64,000 nt of DNA, taken from the NCBI RefSeq assembly GCF_001412535.1, contig NZ_CP011774.1:2847501-2911500 (forward strand), given 5' to 3'. Position 1 is the stretch's first letter. The number at the start of each line of letters is the position of its first letter. Under the pieces are notes generated by a model, which did not search any database, was not told where the DNA came from, and was given only the letters and a program-made list of their open reading frames with translations. The stretch is from Limnohabitans sp. 63ED37-2 (GTDB taxonomy: Bacteria > Pseudomonadota > Gammaproteobacteria > Burkholderiales > Burkholderiaceae_C). Both the position numbers and the translations under genes were made by a program. Positions 1 to 7,274 of this stretch are shown here, piece after piece.

Positions 1-67
1 AAACGTCCAGGCGCAAAGCCTGGAAGGCTTGCTCAGAGACGGTGGTGCTGGAAGCTATTTCTTGCAT
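1..67 (-). CDS. GntR-family transcriptional regulator, N-terminal fragment
   Basis: Only the first 22 codons are inside the window; the gene runs off the left edge. The peptide from the ATG at 67 ends in TVSEQAFQALRLDV, which matches the opening helix of GntR (FadR/FCD-type) winged-helix domains, where a 'VSEQ-x-[YF]-x-AL-R-x-DI' pattern is usual. No clear Shine-Dalgarno sequence lies before the ATG, but a perfect palindrome sits 10 bases upstream. Function and ligand cannot be read from this fragment. It is transcribed in the same direction as mnmE, 141 bases downstream of the mnmE stop. Confidence 0.6.
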   Translation of the reverse strand, partial: MQEIASSTTVSEQAFQALRLDV

Positions 68-77
68 GATTTTGAAA

Positions 78-87
78 TTGTGCACAA
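78..87. promoter_or_regulatory. Palindromic operator candidate upstream of the GntR gene
   Basis: TTGTGCACAA is a perfect 10-base palindrome located just before the GntR-family start codon. FadR-subfamily regulators bind sites of the type T-N-GT-N(2-3)-AC-N-A, which this fits. An autoregulatory site is a reasonable inference, not a demonstrated one. Confidence 0.4.
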
Positions 88-180
88 AAATAGCCGCGAA
101 CGCACCCACGCAAACCCTAATCAAATGGGTGGCTAGGTTCAACAAGAATGCGGGAAGGGGAGATGGTTTCCAAGCGTCAC

Positions 181-210
181 AAGCCCGGGTGGCAACCACC
201 GCTGCGGCTT
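181..210 (-). terminator. Weak hairpin at the 3' end of mnmE
   Basis: Arms AAGCC/GGCTT (181-185, 206-210) and GGTGG/CCACC (188-192, 196-200) form an interrupted stem that begins in the mnmE stop codon. No T-tract follows on the minus strand, so intrinsic termination is doubtful. Confidence 0.25.
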
Positions 211-1621
211 ACTTGCCGATGCAAAAGCTTGAAAAGATCACGCCCAGCAAATCGTCGGCGCTGAATTCGCCCGTGATCTCGTTGAGGGCGTTTTGGCCCA
301 AGCGAAGTTCTTCGGCCAACAGGTCGAGGTTTTGCGCTTGCGCTGCCAAATGCGCATCGGCCACTTCCAGGTGCTCGCGCACGCGGTGCAGGGCTTGCAC
401 ATGGCGTTCGCGGGCGATGAACAGGCCTTCGCTGGCTTGTTGCCAACCGGCTTGTTGCAGCAGTTGCTGGCGCAGGGCTTGCAGGCCTTCGCCTGTTTTG
501 GCCGAGAGCGTCAAGCCCCGGCGTTCTTGCAAAGCATGGGCCGCATCGGCCTTGTTCCACACGTTGATCACCGCCACGCTGGTAGGCAAACGGCTTTGCA
601 GGGCGGCGGAAATGTCGGCATCGGCCGTGTCGTAATCGGGCAAGCCCACGCGCGTGAGGTCGTGCAAAAACAGCACGGCATCGGCGTCTTCAATTTGCCC
701 CCAAGCGCGTGCGATGCCAATTTGCTCCACCTCGTCCACGCCTTCGCCTTCGCGCAGCCCTGCGGTGTCGATCACATGCAGCGGCACGCCTTCGATCTGA
801 ATGGTTTGCTGCACCACATCACGCGTGGTGCCGGCAATGGGCGTGACGATGGCCAGCTCGGCCCCGGCCAGTGCGTTGAGCAGCGAGCTCTTGCCCGCAT
901 TGGGCTGGCCCGCAATCACCACCTTGATACCCTCGCGCAGCAAAGCGCCTTGCCGGGCTTTGCCCAGCACCGTCATCAAGGCCGCTTGCAAGCGCGTCAA
1001 TTGTCCTTGTGCATCGGCTTTTTGCAAAAAGTCGATCTCTTCCTCAGGGAAGTCCAGCGTGGCCTCGACCAGCATGCGCAGGTGGATCAGCGCATCGCGC
1101 AGCACTTGGATTTCTTTGGAGAAGTCACCTGCCAAAGAGCGGCTGGCGCTTCTGGCTGCGGCTTCGGTGCTGGCGTCGATCAAGTCGGCAATCGCCTCGG
1201 CCTGCGCCAAGTCGATCTTGTCGTTCAAAAAAGCGCGTTCAGAAAACTCGCCCGGTTGCGCCACGCGCAGACCCGCCAAACGGGGCTGGCCTGTGGTCGG
1301 GTCGGTTTCCGCAGCTGCTTGCAGGCAACGCGCCACCAGCAGCTGCAAAACCACCGTGCCACCGTGGGCCTGCAGTTCCAGCACATCTTCGCCCGTGAAC
1401 GAATGCGGCGCCACAAAGTGCAAAGCCAAACCGTGGTCGATGGGGCTGCCATCGGCATCTGCAAAAGGCAGGTAAGTGGCCTCTCGAGGTTTGAGTGGTC
1501 GCCCGCACAGCGCCAGAATCAGCGACGACAGTTGTCGGCCCGACACCCGCACGATGCCCACCGCGCCACGACCGGGGGCGGTGGCGATGGCAACAATGGG
1601 TTCTTGGTGTCTGGCGAGCAT
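209..1621 (-). CDS. mnmE: tRNA uridine-5-carboxymethylaminomethyl(34) synthesis GTPase MnmE
   Basis: MnmE works with MnmG (GidA) to modify the wobble uridine (U34) of tRNAs at carbon 5, using a folate one-carbon unit and GTP hydrolysis in the cytoplasm. The 470-residue protein has the usual family length. The N-terminal folate-binding domain opens with IATAPGRGAVGIVRVSG (residues 11-28). The inserted Ras-like G domain carries the G1 loop GQPNAGKS at 238-245 and a DTAGLREGEG G3 region. The protein ends in CIGK, the conserved C-terminal catalytic-cysteine motif of MnmE. It is the last gene of the rpmH-rnpA-yidD-yidC-mnmE cluster and is separated from yidC by a strong intrinsic terminator, so it probably needs read-through or its own promoter. 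Confidence 0.97.
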   Translation of the reverse strand: MLARHQEPIVAIATAPGRGAVGIVRVSGRQLSSLILALCGRPLKPREATYLPFADADGSPIDHGLALHFVAPHSFTGEDVLELQAHGGTVVLQLLVARCLQAAAETDPTTGQPRLAGLRVAQPGEFSERAFLNDKIDLAQAEAIADLIDASTEAAARSASRSLAGDFSKEIQVLRDALIHLRMLVEATLDFPEEEIDFLQKADAQGQLTRLQAALMTVLGKARQGALLREGIKVVIAGQPNAGKSSLLNALAGAELAIVTPIAGTTRDVVQQTIQIEGVPLHVIDTAGLREGEGVDEVEQIGIARAWGQIEDADAVLFLHDLTRVGLPDYDTADADISAALQSRLPTSVAVINVWNKADAAHALQERRGLTLSAKTGEGLQALRQQLLQQAGWQQASEGLFIARERHVQALHRVREHLEVADAHLAAQAQNLDLLAEELRLGQNALNEITGEFSADDLLGVIFSSFCIGK

Positions 1622-1644
1622 GAGGGTGTCAGGAGAGGTGAAGC

Positions 1645-1674
1645 AAAAAAAGGCCGCTTGCGCGGCCCTTTTTT
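1645..1674. terminator. Bidirectional intrinsic terminator between yidC and mnmE
   Basis: Stem GGCCGC (1652-1657) and GCGGCC (1662-1667) with loop TTGC, flanked by an A7 tract on the left and a T6 tract on the right. It therefore reads as a hairpin plus U-run on either strand. It would end yidC transcripts before mnmE. Confidence 0.8.
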
Positions 1675-1678
1675 GGGA

Positions 1679-3373
1679 TTACTTGAACTTGGGCAAATTG
1701 AACTGCGGCGGTACGCCCATGCGGGTGTTGATCACCCACTGCTGCGCAATCGACAAGATGTTGTTGGTGATCCAGTACAAGACCAAACCAGCCGGGAAGA
1801 AGAAGAACATGACCGAGAAGATCAGCGGCATGAACCACATCAGCTTGGCTTGCATCGGGTCCGGCGGTGCGGGGTTGAGCGCCGTTTGCAACAAGGTGGT
1901 CAAGGTCATGACCAAGGGTAAGATGTAATAAGGGTCGGGTGCAGACAGATCCTGAATCCAGAGAACCCAAGGCGCATTGCGCATCTCAACGCTGGACAAC
2001 AGCACCCAGTACAGCGCAATGAACACGGGAATCTGAACCATGATCGGGAAGCAGCCGCCCATGGGGTTGACTTTTTCTTCACGGTAAATGCGCATCATCT
2101 CCTGCTGCATTTTTTGTGGGTCGTTCTTCAGGCGCTCGCGCATCTCCATGATCTTGGGGTTGATGGCTTTCATCTTGGCCATGCTCGAATACGCCTTGGC
2201 ATTGAGCCAGTAGAAAGCGATCTTGAGCAAGAGCACCAACGCCACGATCGACCAGCCCCAGTTCTGTATGAAGCTGAACAGTTTGTCGAGCAACCAGTAC
2301 AAAGGCTTGGACAGCATGGCCAACCAGCCGTAATCCTTCACCAAGTCCAGGCCAGGGGCCAGGGCTTCCAGGACTTTCTCTTCTTGGGGGCCACTGAACA
2401 ATTGGGTGCTCACGCTCTTGGATTGTCCCGGGGCCACATCGGCCACAGGGGTGATCATGCCCACGGCATACAGGTTGGTGTCGACCTTGCGCACGAAGTT
2501 TTCACGCTGAATGCCGTCGGCCAGCAACCAGGCCGTTGCAAAGTAGTGCTGCACCATGGCCACATAACCATTGGGCGATGACTTGTCGATTTCGGCTTTG
2601 TTCTTTTCGATGTCGCTGAATTCGACCTTCTGGTACTTCTTGGCCTCGGTATAAATGGCGGGGCCTGTGAAGGTCGAATAGAAAGCCGACTCGCCCTCTG
2701 GCTTGTTGCCGTCACGCACCAATTGCAAATACAGCTGAGGCGACACGTTGGTGGTGCCGGTGTTGACCACTTCGTGCGTAACGCCGATGGCGTAACTGCC
2801 GCGCTTGAGGGTGTAAGTCTTGACCAATTTGACACCATTGATCACATCGGACTCGAAGCGCAAGGTCAACTCGTTCTGGCCGTCCTTGAGACTGCGTTCG
2901 CCGCTGAACTTCATGGGCGATTTGTGCGTCGGAAAGTCACCGCCAATCAAGCCAGTTTGGGCCACATAAACGCGGCTGCTGCTTTGGTCCAGAAAGACAA
3001 AAGGCTTGGTGCTGTCGACAAAGTCAGCGTGTTGGGTGAACTCGGTGCGCACCAAGGTGCCCCCTTCGGTGTCAAAGCTGAGCTTCAGGACATCGGTCAC
3101 CACCTCGATTTTCTCGCGCGGTGCCGCTGGGGCAGCAGGCACGGAAGTGGGCACCTGGCCAGGTGTGGCTGTCACCGCCGCAGGGGCAGCGGTCGCGGTG
3201 GGCACGGCATTGGCACTGGCAGCAGATGCCGCAGGTGTTTTGGCAGAAGCCGCTACTTCAGGCTTCGGAAAGAAAGTGGCCTTGTGGCCGTTGTACAGCT
3301 GCCACTGGTCCCACAACAGGACCATGGAAAAACCAAAAATCACCCAAAGGATGGTGCGACGGATATCGTTCAT
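1679..3373 (-). CDS. yidC: Membrane protein insertase YidC
   Basis: YidC inserts and folds inner-membrane proteins, alone or with SecYEG. I chose the ATG at 3373, giving 564 residues that start MNDIRRTILWVIFGFS, the normal proteobacterial start with the first membrane helix at about residues 6-24. An Ala/Pro-rich linker (about 38-90) leads to the large periplasmic beta domain. The C-terminal five-helix insertase core begins near WGWSIVALVLLLK and includes the cytoplasmic helical hairpin and the MGGCFPIMVQIPVFIALYWV segment. A longer in-frame extension upstream would overlap yidD out of frame and is not supported. The start overlaps the yidD stop (ATGA), indicating translational coupling. Confidence 0.97.
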   Translation of the reverse strand: MNDIRRTILWVIFGFSMVLLWDQWQLYNGHKATFFPKPEVAASAKTPAASAASANAVPTATAAPAAVTATPGQVPTSVPAAPAAPREKIEVVTDVLKLSFDTEGGTLVRTEFTQHADFVDSTKPFVFLDQSSSRVYVAQTGLIGGDFPTHKSPMKFSGERSLKDGQNELTLRFESDVINGVKLVKTYTLKRGSYAIGVTHEVVNTGTTNVSPQLYLQLVRDGNKPEGESAFYSTFTGPAIYTEAKKYQKVEFSDIEKNKAEIDKSSPNGYVAMVQHYFATAWLLADGIQRENFVRKVDTNLYAVGMITPVADVAPGQSKSVSTQLFSGPQEEKVLEALAPGLDLVKDYGWLAMLSKPLYWLLDKLFSFIQNWGWSIVALVLLLKIAFYWLNAKAYSSMAKMKAINPKIMEMRERLKNDPQKMQQEMMRIYREEKVNPMGGCFPIMVQIPVFIALYWVLLSSVEMRNAPWVLWIQDLSAPDPYYILPLVMTLTTLLQTALNPAPPDPMQAKLMWFMPLIFSVMFFFFPAGLVLYWITNNILSIAQQWVINTRMGVPPQFNLPKFK

Positions 3374-3645
3374 GGGGTCTTCTTTGACGAAGTAGGGGAA
3401 AACAAATCGGAGAACAAGCGAGGCGCCCGGGAGGGAACCGGGTCGTGGCCACCAGAGCACCAAGGACCACAGCGCACCAAGCGATGCACCGTCAGGTAGC
3501 CACCCTTGGCCGCACCATGTTGCCCCAAGGCTTGCAAGGCATAAGCCGAACAAGTGGGCTCAAAGCGGCACGACGATCCCAGCCAGGGGCTCAGCAACAA
3601 ACGGTAGCCGCGCACCACACCCATCAACAAGCGTTGAATGATCAT
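3370..3645 (-). CDS. yidD: Membrane protein insertion efficiency factor YidD
   Basis: A 91-residue member of the YidD (formerly DUF37) family, a small membrane-associated protein that assists YidC-dependent insertion. The diagnostic segment YRLLLSPWLGSSCRFEPTCS is at the N-terminus, followed by YALQALGQHGAAKGGYLTVHRLVRCGPW. It overlaps rnpA and yidC by ATGA junctions at its two ends, so the three genes are translationally coupled. Confidence 0.95.
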   Translation of the reverse strand: MIIQRLLMGVVRGYRLLLSPWLGSSCRFEPTCSAYALQALGQHGAAKGGYLTVHRLVRCGPWCSGGHDPVPSRAPRLFSDLFSPTSSKKTP

Positions 3646-4088
3646 GTGTGCACCTCGGAAAGCGCTGCACGCTCAAACAATTGTTCCAGCTCCTGCCGCA
3701 CCGCCAGCTTCAGGGGCTCGGAGGTGGCGCTGATGAATTGTTGGCGATCGAACGTCGTGCGCAAGCGCACCACATGGGCAGCCACAGGCAGGCGATCGCC
3801 AAAGCGCTCGCTCACGTTATAGATCTGGCGCTTGATGGCATTGCGCGTGACGGCGCGACGCGCCCAGCGTTTGGGCACCATGGCACCCAACCAAACGTCA
3901 AACAAGCCAAAAAGGGCCTGCTCCTGTGAAGGTGCAGGCCCGACCTGTTCGGCTGGCGCCAAGGGGGTGTCAGATGGGCGGGTCAGTGTCAGGCGATGCA
4001 ACGCAAAATGCGCTGTGCGCGAGACTGTTCCACCCGCCAGGGCGGCCTGAAATTGTGGGCGTGTCTTTAAACGCTGCACGATGGCCAA
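3642..4088 (-). CDS. rnpA: Ribonuclease P protein component
   Basis: Protein subunit of RNase P, which binds the catalytic RNA and matures the 5' ends of tRNAs. The 148-residue basic protein begins MAIVQRLKTRPQFQAALAGG. It carries the RNR-type RNA-binding signature RRAVTRNAIKRQIYNV, preceded by LGAMVPKRWA. It is slightly longer than the E. coli protein (119 residues) because of an acidic/Pro-rich loop at about 38-58, a feature seen in Comamonadaceae. It follows rpmH by 58 bases and overlaps yidD by four bases. Confidence 0.95.
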   Translation of the reverse strand: MAIVQRLKTRPQFQAALAGGTVSRTAHFALHRLTLTRPSDTPLAPAEQVGPAPSQEQALFGLFDVWLGAMVPKRWARRAVTRNAIKRQIYNVSERFGDRLPVAAHVVRLRTTFDRQQFISATSEPLKLAVRQELEQLFERAALSEVHT

Positions 4089-4146
4089 ACCCTGGAATCA
4101 ACCGCCCGAAGTGGCGTCAGGCCACAGCCAGACGGTTGAAAAGGCA

Positions 4147-4281
4147 TTAGACAGCCAGACGCTTGCGGCCTTTGGCGCGGCGTGCATTGATCACGGCGCG
4201 GCCACCACGGGTCTTCATGCGAACCAGAAAGCCATGGGTACGGGCGCGACGTGTCTTGGAGGGTTGGTAGGTGCGTTTCAT
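4147..4281 (-). CDS. rpmH: 50S ribosomal protein L34
   Basis: A 44-residue, very basic ribosomal protein. The translation starts MKRTYQPSKTRRARTHGF and ends RRAKGRKRLAV, the invariant L34 pattern at its exact usual length. The ATG is at 4281 and the TAA at 4147-4149. It is the first gene of the leftward rpmH-rnpA-yidD-yidC operon, and its promoter lies in the putative oriC/dnaA intergenic region. Confidence 0.98.
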   Translation of the reverse strand: MKRTYQPSKTRRARTHGFLVRMKTRGGRAVINARRAKGRKRLAV

Positions 4282-4521
4282 AACTGTTCCTTTGTGCCCA
4301 ATGCCATGAATCAGCGTTGGGCGAAACCCAAGATTATCGCAAACTTTCGCGAGCCCGGCAAATTAACTGTATTTTCGACCATCAGGGTGAGTCCGGAGTT
4401 CAATCGGATCGATGTGGTTTATGATCGCCCTCCCGACCCCCATCGGCATGTGGATAAGCTCTTGATAAAGTTCCCCACACTGCCGTTTCAGATCCCCACT
4501 GTCCACAATAAAAAGTAATAC
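4282..4521. other. Putative chromosomal replication origin (oriC) / divergent rpmH-dnaA promoter region
   Basis: This 240-base gap between divergent rpmH and dnaA is the classic oriC position. It contains one perfect DnaA box (4449-4457, minus strand). Degenerate matches are TTCCCCACA (4471-4479) and CTGTCCACA (4499-4507). An AT-richer stretch around 4330-4380 could serve as the unwinding element. Only one perfect box is visible, so the region could equally be the autoregulated dnaA promoter, with additional boxes elsewhere. Confidence 0.5.
4449..4457 (-). promoter_or_regulatory. Perfect DnaA box
   Basis: TGTGGATAA on the plus strand is TTATCCACA on the minus strand, identical to the consensus DnaA box. 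It lies 65 bases upstream of the dnaA start and may serve both initiation and dnaA autoregulation. Confidence 0.75.
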
Positions 4522-5922
4522 ATGCCCGAGGGAATCACCCCAGAATTTCAAATGGATGCAGGCCAATCGCTGTGGCAAACCTGCGTCGAAGAGCTCGCTC
4601 GTGAACTGCCCGAGCAGCAGTTCAACACCTGGATCAAACCACTGAGTGCGCAGGTCTCGGATGACCAGCAAAGTGTCACTTTGTTTGTGGCCAACCGCTT
4701 CAAACTCGACTGGGTTCGCGCCCAATATGCCAGCCGTCTGGCGGCCTTGCTGGAGAATTTGCAAGGTCACCCGGTCAAGATTGAGTTAGCGATCACTCCG
4801 CGTGAAGGTGGCATAAAGCCAGCAAAAGCCTCCACACCTTCCTCGATGGAAGCTTCAGCCGAGCCTATCCCGGTGCCCGATGAGGCTGTGGCCAACACCT
4901 TCCGCAATCGCCTCAACAGCGCCCTGAATTTTGACAACCTGGTCGAGGGCACCGCCAACCGCATGGCGCGTGCTGCAGCCATGCACGTCTCGGGCTCGCC
5001 GGGTCAACTCTACAACCCCTTGTTCATCTATGGCGGCGTGGGTTTGGGCAAGACCCACCTGATGCATGCCATTGGCAACAAGCTGCTGGCCGACCGCCCA
5101 GACGCCAAGGTTTTGTACATCCACGCTGAACAGTTTGTGTCGGATGTGGTTAAAGCCTATCAACGCAAGACGTTTGACGAGTTCAAACACCACTACCACT
5201 CGCTCGATTTGTTGCTGATCGACGACGTCCAGTTCTTTGCCAACAAAGACCGCACCCAAGAAGAATTCTTCAACGCCTTCGAGGCCCTGCTGGCCAAAAA
5301 ATCGCACATTGTGATGACCAGCGACACCTACCCCAAGGGCTTGGCCGACATCCATGAGCGCCTGGTCTCGCGCTTTGACTCGGGCCTGACGGTGGCCATG
5401 GAGCCCCCGGAGCTCGAGATGCGGGTAGCGATTTTGATCAACAAAGCCATCAGCGAGGGCAGCGAGATGCCCGAGGATGTGGCGTTTTTTGTGGCCAAGA
5501 ACGTGCGCTCCAACGTGCGCGAGCTCGAAGGGGCCTTGCGCAAAATCCTGGCTTATTCACGCTTCAACCAGAAAGACATCTCCATCCAGCTGGCCCGCGA
5601 TGCCCTGCGCGACCTGCTGTCGATTCAGAACCGCCAGATCAGCGTTGAAAACATCCAAAAAACGGTGGCCGATTACTACAAGATCAAAGTCGCCGACATG
5701 TACAGCAAGAAGCGCCCGGCCAGCATCGCACGCCCGCGCCAAATTGCCATGTACCTGGCCAAGGAAATGACCCAAAAGAGCCTGCCGGAGATCGGCGAGC
5801 TGTTTGGCGGGCGCGACCACACCACGGTGCTGCACGCGGTGCGCAAGATCAGCGCTGAACGCCAGCAGCTGACCGAGTTGAACCAGCAATTGCACGTTCT
5901 GGAGCAATCCCTCAAGGGTTGA
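4522..5922 (+). CDS. dnaA: Chromosomal replication initiator protein DnaA
   Basis: DnaA binds DnaA boxes at oriC and, as an ATP-bound filament, melts the origin. Domain I spans about residues 15-85 (LWQTCVEELARELPEQQFNTWI). A short linker follows, then the AAA+ domain with Walker A GGVGLGKT (171-178) and Walker B LLLIDDVQF (230-238). The C-terminal helix-turn-helix has the signature GGRDHTTVLHAVRKI. The 466-residue length is normal. An alternative start at the Met encoded at 4552 (MDAGQSLW) is possible; neither start has a strong Shine-Dalgarno sequence. dnaN and gyrB follow on the same strand. Confidence 0.97.
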   Translation: MPEGITPEFQMDAGQSLWQTCVEELARELPEQQFNTWIKPLSAQVSDDQQSVTLFVANRFKLDWVRAQYASRLAALLENLQGHPVKIELAITPREGGIKPAKASTPSSMEASAEPIPVPDEAVANTFRNRLNSALNFDNLVEGTANRMARAAAMHVSGSPGQLYNPLFIYGGVGLGKTHLMHAIGNKLLADRPDAKVLYIHAEQFVSDVVKAYQRKTFDEFKHHYHSLDLLLIDDVQFFANKDRTQEEFFNAFEALLAKKSHIVMTSDTYPKGLADIHERLVSRFDSGLTVAMEPPELEMRVAILINKAISEGSEMPEDVAFFVAKNVRSNVRELEGALRKILAYSRFNQKDISIQLARDALRDLLSIQNRQISVENIQKTVADYYKIKVADMYSKKRPASIARPRQIAMYLAKEMTQKSLPEIGELFGGRDHTTVLHAVRKISAERQQLTELNQQLHVLEQSLKG

Positions 5923-6072
5923 AACGCCATGAACCCATCCCGGCCCCCCGTTTTAGGTGATTTGCACACCTTGCAGGCCGTTTTGGACCCAAAAAACAGC
6001 GAAAATGCATGCTGTTGCGAAAAATTCACCCAGCGCTGAGCTGCGGTGACAAAAACCACCAAAGGTAGACAA

Positions 6073-7182
6073 ATGATCGTCCTGAAGGCCACCCAAGACA
6101 AATTGCTGTCGGTCCTGCAATCTGTGTCCGGCATTGTCGAGCGCCGCCACACCCTGCCGGTGCTGGCCAACGTGCTGATCCGAAAAACCGGCCACGCCGT
6201 GCAGCTGACCACCAGCGACCTCGAAATCCAGATCCGCACCACCGCCGAGATGGACGGCGACCCAGGCGACTTCACCACCACCGTGGGCGCCCGCAAGCTC
6301 ATCGACATTTTGCGCACCATGCCCGCTGACCAAACCGTCAGCCTCGAATCGTCGCAAGCCAAGCTGATCTTGAAGGGCGGCAAGTCCAAGTTCACCTTGC
6401 AGACCTTGCCCGCAGAAGACTTCCCGCTGGTGCAAGAAGCCGCCAGCTTCGGCCCCGTGTTCAGCGTGCCGCAAAAGACCCTCAAGCAATTGCTGGGGCA
6501 AGTCTCGTTTGCCATGGCCGTGCACGACATCCGTTACTACCTCAACGGCATTTTGTTTGTGGCCGAAGGCAACCGCTTGAGCTTGGTCGCCACCGACGGC
6601 CACCGTCTGGCCTTCACCGCAGCCACACTCGACGTGGAAGTGCCCACCAAACAAGAAGTCATCTTGCCGCGCAAAACCGTGCTCGAGCTGCAGCGCTTGC
6701 TGTCCGACGCCGACGGCGCGATCGAGATGCAGTTCGCCAACAACCAAGCCAAGTTCAGTTTTGACGGCATGGAGTTCGTGACCAAGCTGGTCGAGGGCAA
6801 GTTCCCCGACTACAACCGCGTCATCCCCAAGGGCCACCGCAACAACCTGACGCTGGGCCGCCAGGCACTCTTGTCTTGCTTGCAACGCACCGCCATCCTG
6901 ACCAGCGACAAGTTCAAAGGCGTGCGCCTGAATCTGGAGCCCGGCACGCTGCGTGTGGCGTCAACCAACGCCGAGCAGGAAGAAGCCGTGGACGAACTCG
7001 ACATCGATTACGGCGGTGACGCCATCGAGATCGGCTTCAACGTGACCTACATCATCGACGTGCTCAGCAACATGGGCCAGGACATGGTCCGCATCGATCT
7101 GGCCGATGGCAACAGCTCGGCGCTGATCACGATCCCCGAGAACGACAACTTCAAATATGTGGTGATGCCGATGCGCATTTAA
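6073..7182 (+). CDS. dnaN: DNA polymerase III subunit beta (sliding clamp)
   Basis: The ring-shaped processivity clamp that tethers polymerase III to DNA. From the ATG at 6073 the product is 369 residues (MIVLKATQDKLLSVLQSVSGIVERRHTLPVLANVLI), matching the family's about 366 residues. AAGGTAG just upstream is an acceptable ribosome-binding site, which is why the ATG nine codons further upstream was not used. The C-terminus reads YVVMPMRI, the conserved clamp ending. It lies 150 bases after dnaA. Confidence 0.97.
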   Translation: MIVLKATQDKLLSVLQSVSGIVERRHTLPVLANVLIRKTGHAVQLTTSDLEIQIRTTAEMDGDPGDFTTTVGARKLIDILRTMPADQTVSLESSQAKLILKGGKSKFTLQTLPAEDFPLVQEAASFGPVFSVPQKTLKQLLGQVSFAMAVHDIRYYLNGILFVAEGNRLSLVATDGHRLAFTAATLDVEVPTKQEVILPRKTVLELQRLLSDADGAIEMQFANNQAKFSFDGMEFVTKLVEGKFPDYNRVIPKGHRNNLTLGRQALLSCLQRTAILTSDKFKGVRLNLEPGTLRVASTNAEQEEAVDELDIDYGGDAIEIGFNVTYIIDVLSNMGQDMVRIDLADGNSSALITIPENDNFKYVVMPMRI

Positions 7183-7218
7183 GGCGAAAACCCTTGATGG
7201 CCACTTAAGGCCCCATAT

Positions 7219-7246
7219 CGAAACCCGCGACCCTTCGCGGGTTTCG
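7219..7246. terminator. Perfect 12-bp hairpin between dnaN and gyrB
   Basis: Arms CGAAACCCGCGA (7219-7230) and TCGCGGGTTTCG (7235-7246) are perfectly complementary around a CCCT loop. There is no T-tract after it, so it may act as an attenuator, RNA-processing or stability element rather than a full terminator. Confidence 0.55.
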
Positions 7247-7274
7247 GCCATTCAAGCGACAGAGAAAATTGAAC

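Noticed and set aside
293..1921. Long open frame on the plus strand opposite mnmE and yidC.
   Set aside because: It is antisense to two certain genes, has no family motifs, and arises from GC-rich codon bias. The same applies to long antisense frames opposite gyrB (7395-9500), cysTW-sbp (19460-21253), mbnP/mbnH (27293-29560) and the aminotransferase (51142-52692).
3374..3553. Sixty-residue extension of YidC.
   Set aside because: It lies inside yidD in another frame, while the Met at 3373 gives the standard YidC start.
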